Source: Krasilnikovia cinnamomea (GTDB lineage: Bacteria > Actinomycetota > Actinomycetes > Mycobacteriales > Micromonosporaceae). Taken from it: 64,000 nucleotides of DNA. The position numbers and the translations under genes were made by a program. Positions 29,259-37,738 of the stretch are shown here, piece after piece. The DNA is taken from contig NZ_SHKY01000001.1 in NCBI RefSeq assembly GCF_004217545.1, positions 6,944,001 to 7,008,000 of the forward strand, read 5' to 3'. A model generated the notes under the pieces. It saw only the letters and a program-made list of their open reading frames with translations. It did no database searches and had not been told where the DNA came from. The stretch's first letter is position 1. Each line of letters opens with the position of its first letter.

Positions 29259-32066
29259 ATGACGTTCGCAGCCCGCCACATCGGTCCGGATCCGGACGAG
29301 CAGGACCAGATGCTCAAACTCATCGGGTACGGCTCGATGGAGCAGCTGATGGACGCCGCGATCCCCGAGGTGATCCGCTGGCACGGGCGGCTGGATCTGC
29401 CGGAGGCGGCGTCCGAGGAGGAGACGATCGCCGAGCTGCGTGCGATCGCGGCCCGCAACACGGTGGCCACCTCGATGATCGGCCTGGGTTACTACGGCAC
29501 CTTCACCCCGGCGGTGATCCGCCGCAACGTGCTGGAGAACCCGGCCTGGTACACGGCGTACACGCCGTATCAGCCGGAGATCAGTCAGGGCCGGTTGGAG
29601 GCGCTGCTGAACTTCCAGACGATGGTCACGGATCTGACCGGGCTGACCACGGCGAACGCGTCGATGCTGGACGAGGGCACCGCGGCCGCGGAGGCGATGA
29701 CGCTGGCCCGGCGCGCCTCGAAGAGCAAGAGCTCGGTGTACGTGGTGGACGCGGACACGTTGCCGCAGACGCTGTCGGTGCTGCGGACCCGGGCGGAGCC
29801 GCTGGGTATCGAGGTGCGGCTGGTGGATCTGGACGCCGGGCAGGCGCTGCCGGAGGAGTTCTTCGGGCTGCACCTGCAGTACCCGGGTGCGTCGGGTGCG
29901 GTGCGCGACCATTCCGCGCTGGTGGCGGCGGCGCACGCGGGCGGCGCGCTGGTGACGGTGGCGGCGGATCTGCTGGCGTTGACGCTGCTGCGGGCGCCGG
30001 GGGAGATCGGTGCGGACATCGCGGCGGGCACGACGCAGCGCTTCGGGGTGCCGCTGGCCTTCGGTGGTCCGCACGCGGGTTATCTGGCGGTGCGTTCCGG
30101 TCTGGAGCGCTCGCTGCCGGGCCGGCTGGTCGGGGTGTCGAAGGACGCGGACGGCGCGCCCGCGTACCGGCTGGCGTTGCAGACCCGCGAGCAGCACATC
30201 CGGCGGGAGAAGGCGACCAGCAACATCTGTACGGCGCAGGTGCTGCTGGCGGTGATGGCCAGCATGTACGCGGTGTACCACGGGCCGGAGGGGTTGCGGG
30301 CGATCGCGCGGCGTACCCATGAGCGGGCGGCGGCGATCGCGGCCGGGCTGGACGCGGCCGGGGTGCGGGTGGCGCACGCGGAGTTCTTCGACACGGTGAC
30401 CGCGGTGGTGCCGGGCCGCGCGGACGCGGTGGTGGCGGCGGCCGCGGCGGCGGGTGTGGATCTGTGGCGGGTGGACGCGGACCGGGTGTCGGTGGCGTGT
30501 GACGAGACCACGACCGAGGCGCACGTGGCGGCGGTGCTGTCCGCGTTCGGGGTGGCGCCGGTGGCGTCGGTGGTCTCGGCGATTCCGGCGTCGTTGCGGC
30601 GTGAGAGTGACTTCCTGACGCATCCGGTGTTCCGTACGCATCACTCGGAGACGGGCATGCTGCGTTATCTGCGCCGGTTGTCGGACCGCGACTACGCGCT
30701 GGACCGGGGCATGATCCCGCTGGGGTCGTGCACGATGAAGCTGAACGCGACGACCGAGATGGAGCCGGTGACGTGGCCGGAGTTCGCGGACATTCACCCG
30801 TTCGCGCCCGCGTCGCAGACCGCGGGGTATGAGGCGCTGGTCGCGCAGTTGGAGGCCTGGCTGGCGGAGCTGACCGGTTACGACGCGGTGAGCGTGCAGC
30901 CGAACGCGGGTTCGCAGGGTGAGTTGGCGGGGTTGCTGGCGATCCGCGGCTACCACCGGGCGCGGGGGCAGGCGCACCGGGACGTGTGCCTGATCCCGTC
31001 GAGTGCGCACGGCACGAACGCGGCGAGCGCGGTGATGGCGGGCATGCGGGTCGCGGTGGTGGCGTGTGACGCGGACGGCAATGTGGACGCCGCGGACCTG
31101 GACCGCAAGATCGAGGCGCACCGCGACGACCTGGCGGCGATCATGGTGACGTACCCGTCGACGCACGGGGTGTACGAGACCGGCATCGCGGATCTGTGCG
31201 CGAAGGTGCACGACGCGGGTGGTCAGGTGTATGTGGACGGGGCGAACCTGAACGCGCTCGTCGGGTTCGCCAAGCCGGGCCGGTTCGGGGCGGACGTGTC
31301 GCATCTGAATCTGCACAAGACGTTCTGCATTCCGCACGGTGGTGGCGGTCCCGGGGTGGGTCCGGTGGCGGTGCGCGCGCATCTGGCGGAGTTCCTGCCG
31401 GGGGATCCGTTGTCGGCGTCGGGGGAGCACGCGGTGTCGGCGGCGGCGCACGGTTCGGCGGGGATCCTGCCGATCTCGTGGGCGTATCTGCGGATGATGG
31501 GCCCGGAGGGGCTGGCCGCGGCGACGTCGGTGGCGGTGTTGTCGGCGAACTATGTGGCGGCGCGGCTGCGGGAGCACTACCCGGTGCTGTACGCGGGCAA
31601 CGACGGCCTGGTGGCGCACGAGTGCATCCTGGATCTTCGGCCGTTGACGAAGGCGACCGGCATCAGCGTCGACGATGTGGCGAAGCGGTTGATCGACTAC
31701 GGGTTCCACGCGCCGACGATGTCGTTCCCGGTGGCGGGGACGTTGATGGTGGAGCCGACGGAGAGCGAGGATCTGGCGGAGCTGGACCGGTTCTGCGCGG
31801 CGATGATCGCGATCCGGTCCGAGATCGACGCGGTGGCGGCGGGCCGGTGGCCGCGCGACGACAATCCGCTGGTGAACGCGCCGCACACGGCGTCGTCGGT
31901 GGCGGCGGACGAGTGGTCGCACGCGTATCCGCGGTCGGTGGCGGCGTACCCGGACGGGGTGGACCGCACCGCGAAGTACTGGTCGCCGGTGCGGCGCATC
32001 GACGGCGCGTACGGGGACCGGAATCTGGTGTGCGCGTGTCCGCCGCCGGAGGCGTTCGAGGACTGA
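29259..32066 (+). CDS. gcvP: Glycine dehydrogenase (decarboxylating), P-protein
   Basis: A 935-residue single-chain P-protein of the glycine cleavage system. The ATG at 29259 is preceded by GCAGGAG. The first motif is FAARHIGPDPDEQDQML, followed by MIGLGYYGTFTPAVIRRNVL. The PLP-binding lysine lies in LNLHKTFCIPHGGGGPGVGP. It decarboxylates glycine and passes the aminomethyl group to the H-protein lipoyl arm. The length and both halves (N- and C-domain) match the family. The partner genes for T-, H- and L-proteins are not in this window. Codon usage is normal for the region but GT-richer than the flanks. Expression is likely glycine-dependent through the leader riboswitch. Confidence 0.97.
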   Translation: MTFAARHIGPDPDEQDQMLKLIGYGSMEQLMDAAIPEVIRWHGRLDLPEAASEEETIAELRAIAARNTVATSMIGLGYYGTFTPAVIRRNVLENPAWYTAYTPYQPEISQGRLEALLNFQTMVTDLTGLTTANASMLDEGTAAAEAMTLARRASKSKSSVYVVDADTLPQTLSVLRTRAEPLGIEVRLVDLDAGQALPEEFFGLHLQYPGASGAVRDHSALVAAAHAGGALVTVAADLLALTLLRAPGEIGADIAAGTTQRFGVPLAFGGPHAGYLAVRSGLERSLPGRLVGVSKDADGAPAYRLALQTREQHIRREKATSNICTAQVLLAVMASMYAVYHGPEGLRAIARRTHERAAAIAAGLDAAGVRVAHAEFFDTVTAVVPGRADAVVAAAAAAGVDLWRVDADRVSVACDETTTEAHVAAVLSAFGVAPVASVVSAIPASLRRESDFLTHPVFRTHHSETGMLRYLRRLSDRDYALDRGMIPLGSCTMKLNATTEMEPVTWPEFADIHPFAPASQTAGYEALVAQLEAWLAELTGYDAVSVQPNAGSQGELAGLLAIRGYHRARGQAHRDVCLIPSSAHGTNAASAVMAGMRVAVVACDADGNVDAADLDRKIEAHRDDLAAIMVTYPSTHGVYETGIADLCAKVHDAGGQVYVDGANLNALVGFAKPGRFGADVSHLNLHKTFCIPHGGGGPGVGPVAVRAHLAEFLPGDPLSASGEHAVSAAAHGSAGILPISWAYLRMMGPEGLAAATSVAVLSANYVAARLREHYPVLYAGNDGLVAHECILDLRPLTKATGISVDDVAKRLIDYGFHAPTMSFPVAGTLMVEPTESEDLAELDRFCAAMIAIRSEIDAVAAGRWPRDDNPLVNAPHTASSVAADEWSHAYPRSVAAYPDGVDRTAKYWSPVRRIDGAYGDRNLVCACPPPEAFED

Positions 32067-32189
32067 GGGCCGACCGGGGGCGGCGGGCCGTCGGCTCGCC
32101 GGCCCCGCGCGGGTCGGTGGTGCGCTCGCGGGGGGTCGGTGGCCGTGTGGTCGGCGCGGGGGTGCGTGGTAGCCACGTCCCGGGGTTGG

Positions 32190-32210
32190 TCGCCGAAACC
32201 GTTTCGGCGA
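32190..32210 (+). terminator. Hairpin TCGCCGAAA-CCG-TTTCGGCGA
   Basis: A perfect nine-base stem with a three-base loop lies about 125 bases after gcvP and before the convergent DUF5999 gene, followed by TTACTT. It is the best terminator candidate here. Its core GAAACCGTTTC is also a LacI-type operator shape, so a protein-binding role cannot be excluded. Confidence 0.5.
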
Positions 32211-32255
32211 TTACTTAATGTGACGGCGCGGGTGCGCGCCGGGGGGTCGCCGCGG

Positions 32256-32456
32256 TCAGGCGGCGAGGGCGTGCCGGGCGGGTCCCCGGTGCGGTTCGAT
32301 CATGGTGCCGTCGGGCAGGATCTCGCCGGTGTCCTCGAACAGGATCACGCCGTTGCAGAGCAGGCTCCAGCCTTGCTCGCAGAAGGTGGCGACGATCCGG
32401 GCGGCGTCGCGATCGACGGCGTCAGCGGACGGGCAGGGGGGTTGGTGCTGGCACAT
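32256..32456 (-). CDS. DUF5999 family small protein
   Basis: The ATG at 32456, after GGAGA, gives 66 residues; the open frame extends upstream but has no homology there. The sequence MCQHQPPCPSADAVDRDAAR, CEQGWSLLCNGVILFEDTGE and LLPDG-type ending (ILPDGTMIEPHR) matches the DUF5999 family as I remember it, widespread in streptomycetes and relatives. Three cysteines in the N-terminal half (CQHQPPC) and one more in SLLCNG could bind a metal, but this is not shown. A TGTGA-TGAT-TCACA palindrome lies 24 bases upstream of the start. Function unknown. Confidence 0.85.
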   Translation of the reverse strand: MCQHQPPCPSADAVDRDAARIVATFCEQGWSLLCNGVILFEDTGEILPDGTMIEPHRGPARHALAA

Positions 32457-32479
32457 CGAGTGTTCTCCGGTCGCTGCTG

Positions 32480-32493
32480 TGTGATGATTCACA
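32480..32493. promoter_or_regulatory. TGTGA-TGAT-TCACA palindrome
   Basis: A perfect five-base inverted repeat with a four-base spacer lies upstream of the DUF5999 gene. It resembles a CRP half-site pair but the spacer is two bases shorter than the CRP consensus, so another regulator is as likely. Confidence 0.35.
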
Positions 32494-32577
32494 AGGACGG
32501 TGAGGAAGATTACCTCAATCCGAACGAGGGCGGATCGAGGAAGTGACGGCGTCTCATTGACAGAGTCCTCGGTACCC

Positions 32578-33792
32578 ATGGTCCGCGAAAGTGAGTTTCC
32601 CGACCACTTTCCGACACCTCCGGTCTGGTCGCCGCCGGGCGCTCCGGCGCGTTGCCGGGGCTGTCACCGTCCGTCACATTCTTTCGCGTGGTTTCTCGGT
32701 GACGGTGGTGACCCTGCCGAGCTTCTTACCGGCTTCCTGGTGGATAACGGACTGCCCGTGCGAGACGTTCACGCGCCCGCGCGGAGTGCGCATCCGGACG
32801 CAACGGGCACCCCATGCGGCGCGGCCGTGTACGTGTCCGCCGCCGCGGGCGCGGCGATGGCCGGGGGACCGACCGGGGCACCCACCCCGGTTCCCGGCAT
32901 TCCCGACGTGGTCGCGGTGCTGTACACGCACGGCGCCGCCGACCCGCCGCCGCCCGCCGACCCGGGGTTCGCCCTGGGCGCCTGGGCGCAGAGCTGGTCG
33001 CGGGCGGACCACGCCGCGGCCGTGACCGGCGTACGCGAGGCGATCGCCCGCGGCGACGTGTACCAGGTGAACGTCGTCGGGCACGCCAGCGCCCCGTACA
33101 CGGGGGATCCGGCGGCGGCCCTGGCCCGGGTGGCCGCGCTGCCGGGCGCCCGCTACGGCGGGGTGCTGGCGGGTGACGGCTGGGCGATCGCGTGCGCGTC
33201 GCCGGAGACGCTGGTGCAGGTGCGCGACGGCCGGGTCACCACCCGCCCGATCAAGGGCACCCGGCCGGCGACCCCGGCGGGGCGGCGCGAGCTGCTGGCG
33301 TCGGCGAAGGAACGCGCCGAACACGTGATGATCGTCGACCTGGAACGCAACGACCTGGCCCGGCTGCCCGGCGTCGGCCCGGTGCGGGTGGACGAGTTGT
33401 TCGCGGTGCGCCGCTGGTGCGGGCTGTGGCAGGCGGAGTCCGTGGTGTCGGCGCCGCTGACCGGTGAGCTCGGCCTGGCGCAGCTGTTGCGGGCGGTGTG
33501 CCCGGGCGGTTCGGTGACCGGGGCGCCGAAGCTGGCCGCGCTGGCGCAGATCGCCCGGTGGGAGCCCGTGGGGCGGGGCGTGAGCATGGGCGCGCTCGGC
33601 TGGGTCGGCCCCGGCCACGTGGACCTGGGGCTGAGCATCCGTACGGTGGCGGTCGACGGCGCGCGGGTGCACGCCTGGGCCGGGGGCGGCATCACCTGGG
33701 GCAGTGACCCGGTGGCCGAGGTGGACGAGGCCGCCGCGAAGGCCGCCCCGATCCGCGCGGCTCTGGCCGGAACATCGAGGAGCGACGCATGA
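32578..33792 (+). CDS. pabB: Chorismate-binding enzyme, aminodeoxychorismate synthase component I (PabB-like)
   Basis: About 404 residues from the ATG at 32578; the start is uncertain because the N-terminal 60 residues lack homology and no clear ribosome site is present. The catalytic domain has DHAAAVTGVREAIARGDVYQ, VTTRPIKGTRPATPAGRREL, IVDLERNDLARLPGVGPVRV, LRAVCPGGSVTGAPKLAALA and a final AWAGGGITWGSDPVAEVDEA. These are the PIKGT and TGAPK motifs of chorismate-utilising enzymes that aminate chorismate toward folate. The end reads GGGITWGSDP rather than the usual GGGIVADSDP. It overlaps the peptide deformylase gene by four bases (ATGA). No glutaminase partner is adjacent. Confidence 0.85.
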   Translation: MVRESEFPDHFPTPPVWSPPGAPARCRGCHRPSHSFAWFLGDGGDPAELLTGFLVDNGLPVRDVHAPARSAHPDATGTPCGAAVYVSAAAGAAMAGGPTGAPTPVPGIPDVVAVLYTHGAADPPPPADPGFALGAWAQSWSRADHAAAVTGVREAIARGDVYQVNVVGHASAPYTGDPAAALARVAALPGARYGGVLAGDGWAIACASPETLVQVRDGRVTTRPIKGTRPATPAGRRELLASAKERAEHVMIVDLERNDLARLPGVGPVRVDELFAVRRWCGLWQAESVVSAPLTGELGLAQLLRAVCPGGSVTGAPKLAALAQIARWEPVGRGVSMGALGWVGPGHVDLGLSIRTVAVDGARVHAWAGGGITWGSDPVAEVDEAAAKAAPIRAALAGTSRSDA

Positions 33793-34283
33793 CGGTACGT
33801 CCCATCCGCCGCTACGGCGACCCGGTGCTGCGGGTGGCCGCGCCACCGGTGACGGTGTTCGACCGGGAGCTGGACGCCCTGGTCACCGACCTGGAGGACA
33901 CGGTGCGCGAGCCGGGCCGGGCCGGGGTGGCCGCGCCGCAGATCGGGGTGAGCCTGCGGGTGTTCTCGTTCCACGTCGCGGGCCGGGTGGGGCACCTGGT
34001 GAACCCGGTGCTGTCGGAGCTGTCCGGGGTCAGCGAGGAGGAGGAGGGCTGCCTGTCGCTGCCCGGGCTGGGCTTCGCGACCCGCCGGGCGGCCACGGTG
34101 ACCGCGCGCGGCGTCGACCGGCACGGCGAGCCGGTGACGATCCACGGTACGGGCCTGCTGGCGCGGGCACTGCAGCACGAGACCGACCACCTCGACGGGC
34201 GGCTGTATCTGGACACGCTGACCGGTGACACCCGCCGCCAGGCCCTGCGTGAACTGCGGCGTACGTTTCCGGCCCGCCGCTAG
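33789..34283 (+). CDS. def: Peptide deformylase
   Basis: A 164-residue metalloenzyme that removes the formyl group from new proteins. All three family motifs are visible: GVAAPQIGVS (motif 1), EEGCLSLPG with the metal-binding cysteine (motif 2), and QHETDHLDG with the two metal-binding histidines and catalytic glutamate (motif 3). The start overlaps the upstream gene stop by ATGA, so translation is coupled to the PabB-like enzyme. The stop codon overlaps that of the convergent lipoprotein gene on a shared CTAG. It is probably a second deformylase, since the usual copy lies beside fmt. Confidence 0.95.
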   Translation: MTVRPIRRYGDPVLRVAAPPVTVFDRELDALVTDLEDTVREPGRAGVAAPQIGVSLRVFSFHVAGRVGHLVNPVLSELSGVSEEEEGCLSLPGLGFATRRAATVTARGVDRHGEPVTIHGTGLLARALQHETDHLDGRLYLDTLTGDTRRQALRELRRTFPARR

Positions 34284-34876
34284 GTGGTGCTGACGACGTG
34301 GGAGCGGGCGACGGTGAGGCTCTGGGTGCCCTCCTGGGTGTGCAGCACCCGGTCCGCGTTGACGTGGAAGATGTACCGGGTGCGCGGCCGCAGCCCGGTG
34401 ACGGTGGCGGTGGCGGTGTGGCAGCCGCGCCCGGGCGTGACCATGCTCCACGGCACCTGCGGCTGGGGCCCGTCCAGCAGGTCCTGGGAGATCGCCGTGA
34501 CCCGGTAGTCGACGACGGAGTCGTCGCCGGGGTGGTGCCAGCTGACGACCGCGGTGGCGGTGCCCGGCCGGACGTTGGCTAGGGAGATCACGCCCGGCCG
34601 GTGTGCCCCGACGCAGGGTGAGGCCGCGGGTTGCACGGCGGCCGTCGGGGACGCGGAGCTGGAGGTCGCCCGGGCGGGGGAGCGGGACGCGGTGGGTGTC
34701 GGTGACGCCGTCGGGGTCCGGGACGCCGCTGGTGTGGCCCCGGTCGCCACGACGATCCAGCTCTGCCCGGTGGGCATGGCCGCCGGGGACGGCCCGGCGT
34801 CGTTGGGCGTGCCTTGAGCGCATCCGCCCAGCGCGAACGGAACAACGGCGCAGAGCGGCACAAAACGGCGAATCAC
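34280..34876 (-). CDS. Lipoprotein with one fibronectin type III-like domain
   Basis: The GTG at 34876, after AAGGGGAA, gives 198 residues. The N-terminus VIRRFVPLCAVVPFALGGCA ends in a clear lipobox (LGGC), so the protein should be lipid-anchored outside the membrane. A Ser/Thr/Pro/Ala-rich linker follows (TPTASPTPTASRSPARATSS). The C-terminal 100 residues are a beta-rich domain with VISLANVRPGTATAVVSWHH, VVDYRVTAIS and ATVTGLRPRTRYIFHVNADR, which fits a fibronectin type III fold. A pair of cysteines (ASPCVGAH, GRGCHTAT) may form a disulfide. The binding partner is unknown. Confidence 0.82.
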   Translation of the reverse strand: MIRRFVPLCAVVPFALGGCAQGTPNDAGPSPAAMPTGQSWIVVATGATPAASRTPTASPTPTASRSPARATSSSASPTAAVQPAASPCVGAHRPGVISLANVRPGTATAVVSWHHPGDDSVVDYRVTAISQDLLDGPQPQVPWSMVTPGRGCHTATATVTGLRPRTRYIFHVNADRVLHTQEGTQSLTVARSHVVSTT

Positions 34877-34971
34877 GGCGGGTTCCCCTTTCCCGTCGAC
34901 CAAATGGGGTCGGCGACACCATCGGCCGCCAGGGGCCCCCGCCTGAGCCCCACCCCGGGCCCTCGCCCTGG

Positions 34972-36132
34972 TCAGAGCACGACGATCCGCGGGTGCGGGT
35001 GGCGCAGGAAGTCGTGGTGGGAGATGTCCCAGCCGTACGCGCCGGTGCGGGCGAACACCAGCACGTCGCCGACCCGCAGCCGGGACACCGGGTGGGCGCG
35101 GGCCAGCACGTCGCGGGGGGTGCACAGTTCACCGACCGCGTCCACGGCGACCCCGCTGACCTGCGGGCGGGCCCAGTCGTACGGCCAGTCGTCGACGGGC
35201 AGCACCGTGAACGGGTGGCTGTAGCCCCACGCGGCGGGCAGCCGGAAGTGGTGGGTGCCGCCGCGCAGCACCGCGAACCACCGGCCGTGGGTGTGTTTGA
35301 GGTCGAGCACCTCGGCGGCGTACCAGCCCGCGTCGGCGGCCAGGATCCGGCCCGGTTCGACGATCAGGTCCAGGCCGGTGAGGTCGAGCCCGGCGAGCCC
35401 GGCGCGCAGAACGGCGAGGTCCATCACGGCCGCACCGGTGTAGTCGACTCCGAGCCCCCCGCCGACGTTGACGACGCGCAGGTCGACGCGGTGCGCGGCG
35501 GCGCGGGCGCGGGACCAGTCCAGCGCCTCGGCGACGAAGGTGGCGTGCGCGGCCGCGTCCAGGTTGTTGGAGACCGCGTGCAGGCCGAAGCCGTGGACCC
35601 GGATCGCGGGCAGGGCGGCGGCCAGCGCGAGCACGTCCGGCAGGTCGCGTTCGTCGACGCCGAACGGGGTGGCCGTGCCGGTCATGGCGTGGCTGCCCGG
35701 CAGCGCGGCGCCCGCCCGGTTGACCCGTACCGTGATGTCGGCGACCCGGCCCGCGGCCCGCGCCGCCGCGTCGAGGCGGCGCAGTTCGTGCCCGCTCTCG
35801 ACGTTGACCAGCGCGCCCGCCGCGAGGGCGGCGGCGAGTTCGGCGTCGGTCTTGGCCGGGCCACCGAACACGATCCGGCGGGCGCCCGCGGCCACCGCCA
35901 GGGCGAGTTCGCCGCCGCTGGCCACCTCCAGGCCGTCGCAGGCCGTGGCCAGGGCCTGCACGAGCGCGGGATGGCCGTTGGCCTTCACCGCGTACAGCAG
36001 GGTCGCGGTCGGGGGCAGGGCGGCGCGGACCTCGGCGGCCCGCCCGCGCGCCGCCGCCGTGTCGTAGACGTACGCGCACACCGGCCGGGGCAGGGCCCGC
36101 AGCGCGGCGGCGACCCGCTCAGGCGCGCGCAT
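34972..36132 (-). CDS. PLP-dependent type III decarboxylase of NIS siderophore pathway
   Basis: A 386-residue fold-type III enzyme (DAP/ornithine decarboxylase family). The PLP lysine is in LLYAVKANGHPALVQAL; VHGFGLHAVSNN and LIVEPGRILAADAGW bind the cofactor; VGELCTPRDVLARAHPV carries the C-terminal catalytic cysteine. The segment MTGTATPFGVDERDLPDVLA matches the AcsE/PvsE/SbnH subgroup that makes amine building blocks for siderophores such as achromobactin, vibrioferrin and staphyloferrin B. The ATG overlaps the upstream NIS synthetase by 14 bases. It is the last gene of a three-gene operon. Its substrate, perhaps diaminobutyrate, ornithine or a citryl-serine intermediate, cannot be decided. 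Confidence 0.88.
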   Translation of the reverse strand: MRAPERVAAALRALPRPVCAYVYDTAAARGRAAEVRAALPPTATLLYAVKANGHPALVQALATACDGLEVASGGELALAVAAGARRIVFGGPAKTDAELAAALAAGALVNVESGHELRRLDAAARAAGRVADITVRVNRAGAALPGSHAMTGTATPFGVDERDLPDVLALAAALPAIRVHGFGLHAVSNNLDAAAHATFVAEALDWSRARAAAHRVDLRVVNVGGGLGVDYTGAAVMDLAVLRAGLAGLDLTGLDLIVEPGRILAADAGWYAAEVLDLKHTHGRWFAVLRGGTHHFRLPAAWGYSHPFTVLPVDDWPYDWARPQVSGVAVDAVGELCTPRDVLARAHPVSRLRVGDVLVFARTGAYGWDISHHDFLRHPHPRIVVL

Positions 36133-37738
36133 GCAGCGGATTCGGTACGGGCACGTACGCGTCGCCGTCGCCGTGCAGCCGCATCCGGACCAGGGCCTTG
36201 TGGGCCATCGTGGGGGCGGTGAACGCGGCGTGGTCGGCGCGGGCCGCCCCGCCCAGACCGGCGTAGGTGTCGTCGAGCCCGGCGTAGGTGTCGTCGACGG
36301 CGGCGCGGACCTCCCGCCAGGCGGCGGCCTCGTCCAGGCCGTGCGCCGCGCCCAGCCGGATGATCAGCTCGCCGAGGTGGGCCTGCAGCGCGGTGTAGCC
36401 GAGTTTGGCGCGCAGCACGTCGGCGTCGCCGGTGGCCACCACCGAGCCCGGCCACAGGGCGACGGTGTGCCCGGCCGCCGCGAGCCGCCCGGGGTGCAGC
36501 CGCAACCCGGCGAAGTCCCGTACGGCCAGCCGGTGCGGGCGACCGTCCACGAAGGTGGGCAGGCAGTTCTGCAGGTGCGCCTCCAGGGCGGCGCCGCGGG
36601 CGGTCAGGCGCAGCAGCGGCGGCAGCAGCAGCCGCGCGTACGCCGACAGCCACCCGCGCGGCCCCAGCCCCGACGCGGTGACCAGCCCGGCGGCCAGCTC
36701 GGGCAGGGCGCTGCCGGGCACGGCCCGTTCCCCCGGGTGCAGCCGGCCGGTGAGCCCGTCGCGCAGGATCGCCGACATGTCGCGGCCGGTGCCGGCCGGT
36801 ACGGCCGCGCCCGCGGTCTCGGCCATCAGCAGCAGCCGGTGGCCGTCCGGGTCGTCGGCCAGCATCGCGGCCAGCAGCCGGGCGACGGCCGGCCCGTTGC
36901 GGGTGCTGGCGACGCTGATGCTGCGCCGTGTCGAGGTGACCTGGATGTCCAGCGACACCTTGGCGTAGTGGCGGCGCCCGTCGGCGGCGGGCGGCAGCAG
37001 CAGGGTGCGCAGCGCCGCGGTGGGCGCCGCGGGCAGCCGCGCGTCGAGGATGCGTACGGTCCCCGCCCGCAGCAGGTCGCCGTGGCGTTCGGGCAGCACG
37101 GTGTCGCGTTGCCACGGGTGCACCGGCTGCAGCCGGTAGCCCGGCGGCGCGGCCGGCAGTTCGGGGTAGGCGGCCGCGAGCGCGGCGCCGAGGTCGTCGC
37201 CGGAGTGCGCGTCGGCGCGTACGGCCACGAACCCGATCGTGGTGTGCCCGGCCTCCAGGTCGTGGGCGAGCACGTCGGTGGTGTCCCAGCCCAGCCGGGT
37301 CCGGCCGCACGGGTGCAGGTTGTGTCCCGCCACGGCGAGCCGTTCCAGGCGCAGCGCGTCGGCGTCCGGGTCGTCGCCGGTCACCGGGTGTGTTGCGGCG
37401 CGGGCCTGCGCGATGGCGAGGTTGACGACGGCGTTGCGCAGTTCGGCGGCGAAACCGGTGGCGTTGCCGGGCAGCCCGGCGGGGAGCAGTTCGGCCGGGT
37501 CGGCGGCGCCCGCCCGGTCGTACTCGACGCGGCCGAACGCGTGGTGGCGCCCGCCGCCCGCGTCGGCGGCGAGCCCTTCGCGGACGAGGGCGCCGCGCAG
37601 CCGCCGCCCGACCGTGTCGGCGGCCCCGGGCAGCGCCGCGAGGAACGCGTCGACCAGGTCGGGGGCGTGCACGGCCAGGGCCGCCTCGGCGTGCGCGGCC
37701 GCGGCCGCCAGCGGCGCCCCGGCCAGACTGCGGGTCAT
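36119..37738 (-). CDS. NIS siderophore synthetase (IucA/IucC family), second copy
   Basis: The ATG at 37738 overlaps the stop of the first synthetase (ATGA) and gives 539 residues. IucA/IucC landmarks are AVAGHNLHPCGRTRLGWDTT, QPVHPWQRDTVLPE, KVSLDIQVTSTRRSISVAST and GAALEAHLQNCLPTFVDGRP, and the FhuF-like ferric reductase C-terminal region follows (LRAKLGYTALQAHLGELIIR). These ATP-dependent enzymes join a carboxylate such as citrate with an amine or alcohol. A 21-base in-frame duplication near the C-terminus gives DDTYAGLDDTYAGL. The two synthetases differ enough to act at different steps. Part of an operon with a PLP decarboxylase. Confidence 0.92.
   Translation of the reverse strand: MTRSLAGAPLAAAAAHAEAALAVHAPDLVDAFLAALPGAADTVGRRLRGALVREGLAADAGGGRHHAFGRVEYDRAGAADPAELLPAGLPGNATGFAAELRNAVVNLAIAQARAATHPVTGDDPDADALRLERLAVAGHNLHPCGRTRLGWDTTDVLAHDLEAGHTTIGFVAVRADAHSGDDLGAALAAAYPELPAAPPGYRLQPVHPWQRDTVLPERHGDLLRAGTVRILDARLPAAPTAALRTLLLPPAADGRRHYAKVSLDIQVTSTRRSISVASTRNGPAVARLLAAMLADDPDGHRLLLMAETAGAAVPAGTGRDMSAILRDGLTGRLHPGERAVPGSALPELAAGLVTASGLGPRGWLSAYARLLLPPLLRLTARGAALEAHLQNCLPTFVDGRPHRLAVRDFAGLRLHPGRLAAAGHTVALWPGSVVATGDADVLRAKLGYTALQAHLGELIIRLGAAHGLDEAAAWREVRAAVDDTYAGLDDTYAGLGGAARADHAAFTAPTMAHKALVRMRLHGDGDAYVPVPNPLHARA
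36259..36297. repeat. 21-bp tandem duplication in the NIS synthetase gene
   Basis: The core CGGCGTAGGTGTCGTCGA occurs at 36259 and 36280 with a 21-base period, duplicating seven codons (DDTYAGL) in frame. Confidence 0.85.
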
